Shown here: positions 7,272-14,901 of the stretch, piece by piece
How positions within the stretch are numbered: the stretch's first letter is position 1
Layout: every line of letters begins with the position of its first letter
Origin: UBA6544 sp049601975
GTDB lineage: Bacteria > Pseudomonadota > Alphaproteobacteria > UBA8366
DNA: 18,997 nucleotides
Reading direction: 5' to 3'
Assembly (NCBI GenBank): GCA_049601975.1
Contig: JBMYRC010000076.1
Coordinates: 1-18,997, forward strand
Notes under the pieces: generated by a model
The model's input: only the letters and a program-made list of their open reading frames with translations
Database searches by the model: none
Told to the model about the DNA's origin: nothing
Translations under genes and position numbers: made by a program

Positions 7272-8111
7272 CTAGCTACCGACCTGCACCGATGAGACCA
7301 GTGACCGCAGCGCCGCCATGACGCTGGGCGCGACGCTGCTGCTGGTGCGGGGATTGTCGGGCGAGGGGAGGTTCTCGCTCTTCAGCGTCAGTTTGATCGC
7401 ATTTGAATCGACATAGACCTCGTGTGAGGTGCCGGAGATATCATTGTTCGCCCAAACCTCGACTTCGGTTCGATCCGGGCCGATCCCTGACAAGCTGAGT
7501 GCGATGCCGACATTGAAGTGACGCGGAAATGCCATCCCCGCTTCCCTGGCGGAGCCTTCGAAGACCTTCACCGGAGAGGTGGGCGGCGTCGAAAAATCAA
7601 ATCCGCGATCAACGATATACGATTCCCGCGCTAAGGATTCGGGACGGATATTGGAGGTCATTTTCACCGAATGAATGCCGGATTCGCGGGCACCCCGGAT
7701 CGAATCGAGTCCGGGAAGCGCGCCGGTCACCACTCGCATCGTGCCGTCGCTTTCCTCCGCAAGGTCGAGGATTTCGGGATGCGTCGCCAAGGCCGCGACG
7801 CTTACCGGGAGCAGGATTTTTCCGGCATTGAGTGCCGCCCGTGCAATGGTTGGAAATGCCTCTCCGGTGGCGCATTCGACGATCACGTCCGCATGGGCGG
7901 GCAAGTCCTCCGCCGACACGAAGGCGGGCATCGGTTCCATGGCATCAGCGCGTGCGCGGGCCGCATCTAAATCAGCGGCCGAGACCGCCGTTAACCGCGC
8001 CTCCGGAATGGCCCCTCCGGACAATGTGCGCGCAAGCGTTTGCCCGACATTGCCGAACCCGCCAAGCCCGACACGCATCGGGTTCTCTTTTGTGAAACGC
8101 TGAGTATCCAT
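7272..8111 (-). CDS. Aspartate dehydrogenase-like (NadX/DUF108) NAD(P)-dependent oxidoreductase
   Basis: A 279-residue protein with an N-terminal Rossmann fold (MRVGLGGFGNVGQ, 12-24) and the C-terminal aspartate dehydrogenase domain, including FPRHFNVGIALSLSGIGPDRTEVEV and the closing NPRTSSSVAPSVMAALRSL. Known members interconvert L-aspartate and iminosuccinate (oxaloacetate plus ammonia) with NAD(P)H, and can feed NAD synthesis or amino-acid catabolism. The ATG at 8111 has AAGGA about 9 bases upstream; a second ATG at 8078 lies just before the Rossmann glycines but has no better site. It is the last gene of a four-gene minus-strand operon, 17 bases after the MmgE/PrpD stop. No quinolinate (nadA/nadB/nadC) genes are nearby, so a catabolic role on an amino-dicarboxylate is favoured over NAD synthesis. 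Confidence 0.8.
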   Translation of the reverse strand: MDTQRFTKENPMRVGLGGFGNVGQTLARTLSGGAIPEARLTAVSAADLDAARARADAMEPMPAFVSAEDLPAHADVIVECATGEAFPTIARAALNAGKILLPVSVAALATHPEILDLAEESDGTMRVVTGALPGLDSIRGARESGIHSVKMTSNIRPESLARESYIVDRGFDFSTPPTSPVKVFEGSAREAGMAFPRHFNVGIALSLSGIGPDRTEVEVWANNDISGTSHEVYVDSNAIKLTLKSENLPSPDNPRTSSSVAPSVMAALRSLVSSVQVGS

Positions 8112-8128
8112 TGGTCTTCGTCCTTTGC

Positions 8129-9502
8129 TTAGCGTCCGACCGAAGCGGTCATGAGGGAAGCGAATGTGTCGATATTCGGCGCGTTCGGAAGGTCGTCGAT
8201 GCCATTGGACAAAGCTTGAACCCGATCCGGTGCGACCGATCCGACCAAAGTGGCGAACTTTGCGCCAAGTTCGCTTTCCGTCATCGGGGTCTCCGGGTAT
8301 CCCCGTGCGATATCCTTGCGTGCGGAAAGTTCGCGCCCGTCCGTCATGCGAATGGATATCTCGGTCGCATAGTAATCCGGGAACAATTGTTCCAACTCTC
8401 CCTCATCCGCGACCACATCGACTTTCTTGCAGAGCGCTGCCACCTCCGGATCGTCGATCCGCGCATCAACGAAGATATCTGCGACCTCTAAGCGGCGACG
8501 CGCCAAGGTGACGGGTAGAATATAGGGTGCTGAATGACTCTTCAGCGGATTGTCTTCGACGCAATGAATGCCGGATTTAGGAAATCGTATGGTGAGTTTC
8601 TCGACTTGCTCGGCCTTAATGTCGTGAGTGGTCGCGAGATCGAGAAGCGCATCGAGCCCGGGATGCAGGAACGACACGCAAGAATAAGGTTTGATTGCCA
8701 ATTCCATGATGCCATCCCAATCGACACCGAGACCGCTGGTCAATTTGTCCGGGTTGGCTTGTCGACTGAAAGCACCCAGCGGGGAATGTGCTCGGTCAAA
8801 TATCTCGGCGGGACCGCCGAAACCATCGCGCGCGAGCAACGCCGCCGTGACACCGTTGCGCGCGGCGAGGCCCATCTGAAACGGGCGGGCATTTTCCGTC
8901 GGGTCCGATTCCCACGCCATAAGCCCGGACGCCTGACAGGCGGTAAGGCCGAGCGCGCGTTCGACGCCGTCCGCATCGAGGCCAAGAAGATAGGCGCTCG
9001 CCGCCGCCGCCCCGAACGCACCGCAAACTGAAGAGGGGTGGAAGCCGAGCGCGTATTGTTGCGCCGGCCCAATTGCCATGGAGACCCGGTATTCGATTTC
9101 GCACCCAATTGCGACCGCCGCGATCAGGTCACCCCCGCTTGAACCTTCAAGTTCGGAGAGCGCCATTGCGACCGGAGTCATGATGGCGATGGGATGGAGG
9201 ATGGCTTCCGGATGATGGGGTTCGATATCGCAGGCGTAACCCATCGTGCCGTTGGCGAGTGCGGCTTGCACCGCATTGGTCTTGAAGCCGTGGCCGACGA
9301 CACCCGATTGCGGCGCACCGCCGAGCGCCTGCACGTGAGCGGCGATGGTGCGTCCTGTTGAAAAACTCGGGTTAGCGGCGGCAAGAAGGGCGGCGCTGCC
9401 GTCCTTGATCATCATCAGGGTTCGGTCTCGGACATCAGCGGAAATCGCTTCTGGTGTCAGATCGGCAATGAACGAGGCGATTTTTTTGGTGTGATTGCTC
9501 AC
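8129..9502 (-). CDS. MmgE/PrpD family protein (first paralogue)
   Basis: A 457-residue member of the family that includes 2-methylcitrate dehydratase, cis-aconitate decarboxylase and iminodisuccinate epimerase. Family landmarks are the N-terminal helical domain, HPSSVCGAFGAAAASAYLLGLD near 154-175, QASGLMAW and KPYSCVSFLHPGLDAL near 270-285. The motif that usually reads like DFDDTH here reads CDIEPHHPEAILHP (91-104), so the usual Thr is replaced by His. The Lys-containing loop reads ENARPFQMG, without the usual KxxH pattern. This suggests a reaction different from the well-known dehydratase. The start is GTG at 9502, preceded by a strong GGAGG (9511-9515) and overlapping the racemase stop as GTGA. 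Function at family level only. Confidence 0.85.
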   Translation of the reverse strand: MSNHTKKIASFIADLTPEAISADVRDRTLMMIKDGSAALLAAANPSFSTGRTIAAHVQALGGAPQSGVVGHGFKTNAVQAALANGTMGYACDIEPHHPEAILHPIAIMTPVAMALSELEGSSGGDLIAAVAIGCEIEYRVSMAIGPAQQYALGFHPSSVCGAFGAAAASAYLLGLDADGVERALGLTACQASGLMAWESDPTENARPFQMGLAARNGVTAALLARDGFGGPAEIFDRAHSPLGAFSRQANPDKLTSGLGVDWDGIMELAIKPYSCVSFLHPGLDALLDLATTHDIKAEQVEKLTIRFPKSGIHCVEDNPLKSHSAPYILPVTLARRRLEVADIFVDARIDDPEVAALCKKVDVVADEGELEQLFPDYYATEISIRMTDGRELSARKDIARGYPETPMTESELGAKFATLVGSVAPDRVQALSNGIDDLPNAPNIDTFASLMTASVGR

Positions 9503-10227
9503 GGCTCAAACCTCCTCGGTCGCAACCCGGCGTGAAACCAGGTCAGCAAACTAATGATATCGAACACCGGCACGCCCAAGGCCAAATGGAGATCGAGCGG
9601 ATAGGGCCCCATATTCGTGCATTCCAGCACCAGCGCACCTATCTCCGGATGGCGCTTCATGAGTTCACGCCCGGCGGCCACGATGTCATCTCGCGAGGCC
9701 TCGACATTGAGTGTGTGGCTTCCGCCGGTGATTGATTTGGTGAACTCTGTACCGCCCTCAGTGCCGATTACCGGTGTATCGATCGGTGCGCTGACGGCTT
9801 CGAAATGTGCCGGCGTTAAATTACCGGATGAAATAGTGACGACGCCGACGCGCCTCCCCGGCGGCAAGGTACGCTGCACCCAAGGCACCTGCATCAGCGA
9901 GGAGGTCGCGACGGGAACACCGGCGGCGGCGGTTAGGCGTTGTTGAAAGAGGGAGAGGAACCCGCAACTGGTGCCGATGCCGTCGGCACCGATCTGGACG
10001 AGTTCCTTCGCGGCATCGTTAAATGCTTGATAGAGGCCTTCACCCTTTTGCTCGACCACGCTGTAGGCGGTGGCCCCCGGGACGACCTTATAGAGGACCG
10101 GAAATGGAAAGGTTGCCGCGTTGCCGACATCGCCGTGGACGCGGGGAAATTCCGTCTCCAGCATTAGGATGCCGAGGGTCGCGCCATAGACGGTCTTGCC
10201 GCCGCGCGGTGCGGATTCGTTTATCAC
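9499..10227 (-). CDS. Asp/Glu racemase-superfamily protein, downstream paralogue
   Basis: A 242-residue protein of the cofactor-independent aspartate/glutamate racemase superfamily, which also holds hydantoin racemase, maleate cis-trans isomerase and arylmalonate decarboxylase. The two candidate catalytic cysteines are C88 (GTSCGFLSLFQ) and C203 (VLECTNMGPY), one per domain. I place the start at the GTG at 10225-10227, which overlaps the TGA of the preceding paralogue (GTGA). Translation from there begins INESAPRGGKTVYG, matching the neighbour's INESAPRPGKTVYG exactly at the right place. A longer frame from TTG at 10266 is only an upstream extension inside the neighbour's end. The protein is identical to the neighbour at more than half of positions by eye. 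Its stop overlaps the MmgE/PrpD start by four bases, so the genes are translationally coupled. Confidence 0.85.
   Translation of the reverse strand: MINESAPRGGKTVYGATLGILMLETEFPRVHGDVGNAATFPFPVLYKVVPGATAYSVVEQKGEGLYQAFNDAAKELVQIGADGIGTSCGFLSLFQQRLTAAAGVPVATSSLMQVPWVQRTLPPGRRVGVVTISSGNLTPAHFEAVSAPIDTPVIGTEGGTEFTKSITGGSHTLNVEASRDDIVAAGRELMKRHPEIGALVLECTNMGPYPLDLHLALGVPVFDIISLLTWFHAGLRPRRFEP
9511..9517 (-). promoter_or_regulatory. Strong ribosome binding site deciding the GTG start at 9502
   Basis: GAGGAGG on the minus strand lies 8-9 bases before the GTG at 9502, inside the racemase coding end. It supports the GTG start over any downstream codon. Confidence 0.7.
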
Positions 10228-10961
10228 GGTTGATACCGCCGCGGCCGCAAACCCGCCTGAAACCAAGTCAGGTAGCTCACCACATCAAAGACCGGCAGCC
10301 CCAGGTCCAAATGCACATCGCGTGAGAACGGACCCATATTAGTGCATTCCAAAACCACCGCGCCGATATTCGGATGTTCGGCGACAAGACGTCGGCCCGC
10401 ATCCACCAGATCGTCGCGCGCCAATTCGAAATCCATGTACTCTCCATCGTCGAGCACGGTCGTGGTGAATGTCTTGCCGCCCTCCGTGCCGACAATAGGC
10501 GTGTCGAGCGGCACACCGACGGCCTCCAGATGCGCCGGTGTCACGCTCTCCTTCGAGATTGTGATGACGCCGACCTGTTTGTCCGGCGGCAGGGTACTTT
10601 GCACCCAGGGGACCTGCATGAGGGATGAGCTGGCAACCGGGACACCCGCGGCGGCTGCGATATCGTCCTGGAACAGGGAGAGAAACCCGCAGGTGGTGCC
10701 AATGCCGTCCGCGCCCATGGCGACGATTTCCTTTGCGGCGCGGGCGAAATCATCCTTCAAGCCCGCCGCTCCCTTGCGGACGACCTTATCGGAGGTCGCG
10801 CCTTCGACAATCTTGTAGATCACCGGAAAGGGCCAAGTCTCCGCATTGCCGATATCGCCGTGGATGCGAGGGAAGCTCGTATCCAGCATCAGAATGCCGA
10901 GCGCCGCCCCGTATACTGTCTTGCCGGGTCGTGGGGCTGATTCGTTGATCTTTTCAGACAT
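10224..10961 (-). CDS. Asp/Glu racemase-superfamily protein, upstream paralogue
   Basis: A 245-residue protein and first gene of the four-gene minus-strand operon. It keeps both superfamily cysteines, C91 (GTTCGFLSLFQ) and C206 (VLECTNMGPF), expected to be the paired acid/base of a proton-transfer reaction, as in racemases and maleate isomerase. Like its neighbour it has FPRIHGDIGNAETWPFPVIYK near the N-terminus and ends LTWFQAGLRPRRYQP. The ATG at 10961 faces the divergent MmgE/PrpD gene across 67 bases. The shared motifs and matched lengths of the two tandem copies point to gene duplication, followed either by a heteromeric enzyme or by two related specificities. Substrate is unknown; an amino- or hydroxy-dicarboxylate is the best guess from neighbours. 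Confidence 0.85.
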   Translation of the reverse strand: MSEKINESAPRPGKTVYGAALGILMLDTSFPRIHGDIGNAETWPFPVIYKIVEGATSDKVVRKGAAGLKDDFARAAKEIVAMGADGIGTTCGFLSLFQDDIAAAAGVPVASSSLMQVPWVQSTLPPDKQVGVITISKESVTPAHLEAVGVPLDTPIVGTEGGKTFTTTVLDDGEYMDFELARDDLVDAGRRLVAEHPNIGAVVLECTNMGPFSRDVHLDLGLPVFDVVSYLTWFQAGLRPRRYQP

Positions 10962-11028
10962 CTGGCTTGGCCTACCTCTCTATTTACTCGTTCCTATGAC
11001 CATAGCGGGCCAGGCTTGGAGGTGAAAG
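10962..11028. promoter_or_regulatory. Divergent promoter/operator region with palindrome CTATGacCATAG
   Basis: Only 67 bases separate the starts of the leftward racemase operon and the rightward MmgE/PrpD-PrpF operon. A 5-2-5 inverted repeat, CTATG-AC-CATAG, lies at 10994-11005, close to the middle. It is a good candidate operator for a regulator controlling both directions, probably a dimeric repressor or activator encoded elsewhere. A strong GGAGGT site (11018-11023) serves the rightward gene. Confidence 0.55.
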
Positions 11029-12441
11029 ATGCACGAGACACGGACAATTGCTGAATGGGCGATCGGTTTAAAACTCGCGGAAATCCCGGAGAATGTGAAA
11101 GCCCATGCTCGGCGATTCATTCTCGACAATTTCGGCTGCCAAGTCGCCGGCGCGACATTGCCGTGGAGTAAGGATTACCACCGGGTCATTACCCGTACCC
11201 GGTCCGGCAAAGGGGCGACCGTGGCCTATTACGGCGACCAACTGGCCCCTGATGATGCGGCCTTTCTGAACAGTGCCTTCAACCATGCGAATGAGACAGA
11301 TGACACGCATCTGAAGAGTCCGACCCATCCGGGCGGCATAGCTGTTCCGGCGGCACTCGCCATGGCGGAATATACGCAAGGCGACGGCGAGAAGTTATTG
11401 TTGGCGGTCATCGCCGCCTACGAAGTGCAAATACGCTTGTCTTGGGCGTGCTCGCCGCATCTCATCTACAAGGGACATCACCCACCGGTCGGCGTCGGCC
11501 CGTTCGGAGCCGCCATCGCGTCGGCAATCCTGATGGGGTTCGATTTGGAGACGACGGTCAACGCACTCGGTATTGCCGGAAGCCACTCGGCGGGGTTGAT
11601 CGAGTACACGAAGACCGGCGGTTCGGTGAAACGCATTCACAGCGCCATTCCGACCCAAGCCGGTGTGCGGGCCGCTCTCTTCGCGGAGATCGGCATCACC
11701 GCGCCGCATACGATTATCGAAGGCGAGAAGGGTTTCTGTAAAGTATTCGCGGGTGAATACGATCTCTCGCGCCTGACCGACGGTCTGAGCGAGACATGGC
11801 ACCTGCTCGACAACGGATTAAAGCCCTATAGCTGTTGCCATCTCATTCACGCGGCCTTCGACGCGCTCGACAATATCCGCGACGAGACGCCATTACGCCC
11901 GGAAGATATCAAGGCCGTGCGGGTGGCGACGAACAGCGAGCCGATATTGAGCCACATTGGCTCGATCATGGAGCCGGAAGATATCCTCGGCGCGCAGTTC
12001 AGCCTGCCGTTCAGCGTCGCAATGCGACTGCACAACGGTAATCGCGGCGTGCAGGGTGGGAACGGTTTCTGGGATTATACGGACGTCGATTTCAAGGACC
12101 CGGATTTACAAGAGACCGCGCATAAAGTCAGCGTGTTCGTCGCCGAAGATCAAAGCGAATGGTCGTCGGTCGACAAAGGGGCCGGGGTCGAGGTGGAGAC
12201 CATGGATGGTCGTGTTCTCCAGAACTCTGTGACGTTCTCCAAGGGATTGCCGGAAAATCCGATGTCTCCTGCTGAAGTCGAGGAGAAATTCTGCTATCTC
12301 ATTGATCCAGTCATGCCCGCGGGCGTGCCCGCCGCGATCGTCGACAAGGTGAACGAGATCGAAGCAGTAAAAGAAATCAACGAGATCGTCCAACTGCTCG
12401 TGGTCCCACGTGTGCCGGATGCTCAAGTGGCGGCGGAATAG
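11029..12441 (+). CDS. MmgE/PrpD family protein (second paralogue)
   Basis: A 470-residue MmgE/PrpD protein, clearly a separate lineage from the paralogue at 8129-9502. Landmarks are NHANETDDTHLKSPTHPGG (85-103, the DDTH motif), KGHHPPVGVGPFGAAIASAILMGFD near 145-170, a Lys-containing loop GSVKRIHSA near 203-211 and NGLKPYSCCHLIHAAFDAL near 263-282. It keeps the DDT and KxxH elements associated with dehydratase or decarboxylase activity. The residue four before the Thr is Glu89, where cis-aconitate decarboxylase has Asp as I recall. The start has an excellent GGAGGTG site. It is followed after 11 bases by a PrpF-type isomerase. PrpD-like dehydratase plus PrpF isomerase is the logic of the 2-methylcitrate pathway, but PrpB and PrpC are absent, so another tricarboxylate or dicarboxylate is likely. 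Confidence 0.87.
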   Translation: MHETRTIAEWAIGLKLAEIPENVKAHARRFILDNFGCQVAGATLPWSKDYHRVITRTRSGKGATVAYYGDQLAPDDAAFLNSAFNHANETDDTHLKSPTHPGGIAVPAALAMAEYTQGDGEKLLLAVIAAYEVQIRLSWACSPHLIYKGHHPPVGVGPFGAAIASAILMGFDLETTVNALGIAGSHSAGLIEYTKTGGSVKRIHSAIPTQAGVRAALFAEIGITAPHTIIEGEKGFCKVFAGEYDLSRLTDGLSETWHLLDNGLKPYSCCHLIHAAFDALDNIRDETPLRPEDIKAVRVATNSEPILSHIGSIMEPEDILGAQFSLPFSVAMRLHNGNRGVQGGNGFWDYTDVDFKDPDLQETAHKVSVFVAEDQSEWSSVDKGAGVEVETMDGRVLQNSVTFSKGLPENPMSPAEVEEKFCYLIDPVMPAGVPAAIVDKVNEIEAVKEINEIVQLLVVPRVPDAQVAAE

Positions 12442-12452
12442 GAGAAACGAAA

Positions 12453-13652
12453 ATGCGGCAATTAAAACTACCGGCGACCTTCATGCGCGGCGGCACCAGC
12501 AATGCCATCGTCTTTCGTCAAGAGGATCTGCCGGAGGACCGTGAGCTTTGGTCGGAAATTTTTATTGCCGCCATCGGCAGTCCCGATCCCTACGCCCGGC
12601 AATTGAACGGCATGGGTGGCGGCATTTCGTCGCTCAGCAAGGTCTGTGTCGTTGGTCCGTCGACCCGGCCCGATGCCGATTTAGACTATACGTTCGCCCA
12701 GGTCGCAGTGCGTGAGGCGAGTGTCGAGTATACGGGGAATTGCGGCAACATGTCGGCTGCGATGGCGCCCTTCGCGGTCGATGAGGGCTACGTGAAAGTA
12801 GACGGCGATAAGGCAGTGGTGCGAATCCATAATACCAACACATCGAAGATCATCGAAGCCCATTTCGACATGGATGATGGTTTGGCGGCGGTCGACGGCG
12901 TCTATGAATTACCAGGTGTCGGAGGCATGGGGTCGGCCCTGCGCTTGGACTTCCTCGAGCCGGGCGGTGCCATTACTGGAGAGATGCTGCCGACCGGCAA
13001 TACCATCGACGAGCTGGAGACGCCGAGCCTCGGCAAGATTGAAGCCTCGATTGTCGACGCCTCGGCGCTTTGCGTTTTGGTTGAGGCGGGGACAGTTGGA
13101 CTGACCGGTGACGAATTACCGAAAGACCTCGAAGCCAACCCCGAAGCCTTGCGCCTGTTGCAGGAAGTACGGGGTGCTGCGGCGGTAAAGCTCTGCCTGA
13201 TCGGCAGTTTTCAGGAAGCCATGGAGCGGGCGACAAACCGCCCATCCGTCGGCTTCGTCTCGCGCGCCATGGCAGCGACCACCTTGACCGGTGAAGGATT
13301 GGCCGAGTCCGACGGCGATGTGACCGCGCGGATGATCTCCATGGGTGATCCACATCGGGCGCTGCCGGGCACCTGTTCAACGTGCCTCGCGGTGGCGTCG
13401 CAAATCGACGGCACCTTGGTGCATCGTAATACGAAGCCGAATGCGGATGGCGACGTGCGCCTGATGCATCCCTCCGGCGTCCTGCACGCGGCCGCGAAGG
13501 TACGGCGCGACGGTAACGATGGTTGGTTTGCCGAGAATGCGAGCCTGTACCGCACCCAGCGGCGTTTGTTCGATGGCAATGTCTATGTGTCGGCGGCGGC
13601 GGTGCCGAAGTATCGCGCTTACCTGGAGAGCGTCGCCGAGGCCGCGGAGTAA
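12453..13652 (+). CDS. PrpF-family isomerase (2-methylaconitate isomerase/oxalomesaconate tautomerase-like)
   Basis: A 399-residue PrpF-family protein with two diaminopimelate-epimerase-like domains. Characterised relatives shift double bonds in unsaturated polycarboxylates: PrpF on 2-methylaconitate, LigU on 4-oxalomesaconate, and related enzymes on methylitaconate. MRGGTS (11-16) is the family signature. K63 (SSLSKVCVV) and C97 (YTGNCGNM) correspond to the catalytic Lys and Cys described for PrpF. MHPSGVLHAAAKV near the C-terminus is also typical. The Shine-Dalgarno AGGAGA overlaps the TAG stop of the preceding MmgE/PrpD gene, so the two are one operon. It ends just before a strong hairpin terminator. 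I give no gene symbol because the substrate is not settled. Confidence 0.87.
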   Translation: MRQLKLPATFMRGGTSNAIVFRQEDLPEDRELWSEIFIAAIGSPDPYARQLNGMGGGISSLSKVCVVGPSTRPDADLDYTFAQVAVREASVEYTGNCGNMSAAMAPFAVDEGYVKVDGDKAVVRIHNTNTSKIIEAHFDMDDGLAAVDGVYELPGVGGMGSALRLDFLEPGGAITGEMLPTGNTIDELETPSLGKIEASIVDASALCVLVEAGTVGLTGDELPKDLEANPEALRLLQEVRGAAAVKLCLIGSFQEAMERATNRPSVGFVSRAMAATTLTGEGLAESDGDVTARMISMGDPHRALPGTCSTCLAVASQIDGTLVHRNTKPNADGDVRLMHPSGVLHAAAKVRRDGNDGWFAENASLYRTQRRLFDGNVYVSAAAVPKYRAYLESVAEAAE

Positions 13653-13655
13653 ATT

Positions 13656-13684
13656 TAACCCTTCCCCTCGGGGGGGTAGGGTTA
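13656..13684. terminator. Bidirectional hairpin terminator between convergent prpF-like and ADH genes
   Basis: TAACCCT (13656-13662) pairs with AGGGTTA (13678-13684), and inside it CCCC pairs with GGGG across one T-T mismatch, leaving a short loop. It starts 4 bases after the PrpF-type stop and 11 bases before the alcohol dehydrogenase stop, so it can serve both strands. The CCCTTCCCCTC/GGGTAGGGTTAGGTGAG style also resembles dispersed palindromic repeats common in alphaproteobacterial genomes. Confidence 0.7.
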
Positions 13685-13694
13685 GGTGAGAGGG

Positions 13695-14834
13695 CTATCC
13701 GCTCGTCGTCCCGTTGGGCCGCAAGATTTGTCGCACCGCATCGCCCGCCGCCAGACGGTCGAAGCCCGCATTCAGTCCATCGAAATCGACGAAGCCGCTG
13801 CGCAGGCGGTCGACCGGAAGCTTGCCTTGCTTGTACAAGGACAGGAAACGGGGGATGTCGCGGCGAGGCACACAGCTGCCCATGTAGCTGCCCTTAATCG
13901 TGCGGTTGTCGCTGACCATCTGAGCGATCGGAATATCGAGTGTCGCTTCCGGACGCGGCAGTCCCGCCGTCACCACGGTGCCGCCGCGACGGCACATCTT
14001 GTAGGCGATATCGAGCGCTTTCGGCACACCGGCCAATTCAATGGCGTAATCGACCCCGCCTTTGGTCAACTCTTTGATCTGCTCGACGCAATCGGCGTCG
14101 CCTGCATTGACCGTATCCGTGGCGCCTAATTGGCGCGCGAAGGCGAGCTTGTCGTCCAGCACGTCGACCGCTATGACCCGATCCGCGCCTGAGAGCGTAG
14201 CCGCCATTAAGGCGTTCAAGCCGACACCGCCAAGACCAAGCACCGCGACTTTAGCCCCTGGTGGAATCTCCGCCGTATTGACGACCGCGCCGACGCCGGT
14301 GATGACCGCGCAGCCAAACAGCGCCGCGTCCTCTAGCGGGATATCCTTTTCGATGGGAATGACCGAGCCTTCCGCCAGCACCGCGTATTCCGCATAGCAC
14401 GAGACACCGGAGGTGTGGTTGATGACCTCGCCGTTCAGCCGAATTTTATGATTGCCGGTAATCAGGTGCCCGTCGCTGCGCGCTTCATAGGCGGTGTCGC
14501 AAAGATATGGCTCGCCCCGATCGCAAGATGTGCAGGTGCCACAGTTTGGTACGAAGAACAGGATGGCGTGATCTCCCGGCTTCACCCGTGTCACTCCTGC
14601 GCCGACTTCCTCAACGATGCCAGCGGCTTCGTGTCCTGGTACATAGGGCATTTTGCGGGGCCGCATGCCCTCGATCGCTGAGAGGTCCGAATGACAAAGC
14701 CCCGCGGCCATCACCTTGACCAGCACTTCGCCGGGGCCGGGCGGATCGAGGTCGACTTCCTCGATTTTCAGTGGCGTGGTGTTGGTGAACGGGTGGTCGG
14801 CGGTCTCAAAGACCACGGCGGCTTTCATCTTCAT
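13695..14834 (-). CDS. Zinc-dependent alcohol dehydrogenase (class III-like MDR)
   Basis: A 379-residue medium-chain dehydrogenase. Catalytic zinc ligands are C47 (GLCHSDL), H68-E69 (GHEAAG) and C175 (FGCAVITGVGAV). The structural zinc has all four cysteines, C98, C101, C104 and C112. The NAD-binding GLGGVG is at 200-205, followed by an Asp (IAVDV), which favours NAD over NADP. The overall layout matches the class III/AdhC-type family, which oxidises alcohols or formaldehyde-glutathione adducts. The start at 14834 has AGGAG about 10 bases upstream; the second ATG two codons later is less well placed. It is 67 bases downstream of the NIPSNAP-like gene on the same strand and may be read together with the TauD group. 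Its natural alcohol is unknown. Confidence 0.9.
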   Translation of the reverse strand: MKMKAAVVFETADHPFTNTTPLKIEEVDLDPPGPGEVLVKVMAAGLCHSDLSAIEGMRPRKMPYVPGHEAAGIVEEVGAGVTRVKPGDHAILFFVPNCGTCTSCDRGEPYLCDTAYEARSDGHLITGNHKIRLNGEVINHTSGVSCYAEYAVLAEGSVIPIEKDIPLEDAALFGCAVITGVGAVVNTAEIPPGAKVAVLGLGGVGLNALMAATLSGADRVIAVDVLDDKLAFARQLGATDTVNAGDADCVEQIKELTKGGVDYAIELAGVPKALDIAYKMCRRGGTVVTAGLPRPEATLDIPIAQMVSDNRTIKGSYMGSCVPRRDIPRFLSLYKQGKLPVDRLRSGFVDFDGLNAGFDRLAAGDAVRQILRPNGTTSG

Positions 14835-14901
14835 GGGGCGCGAACTCCTGGTGTAGGTTTGTCAGAGATATGGGCTCTAACACCCCGGCCGACCAGCGCG
14901 A

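Noticed and set aside
7272..8111. NAD biosynthesis gene nadX
   Set aside because: The fold matches, but no nadA, nadB or nadC is nearby and the gene is embedded in a catabolic-looking operon, so I did not assign the gene symbol.
11029..13652. Methylcitrate cycle (prpBCDF) operon
   Set aside because: Only PrpD- and PrpF-like proteins are present; methylcitrate synthase and methylisocitrate lyase are missing, and the divergent operon holds unrelated racemases.
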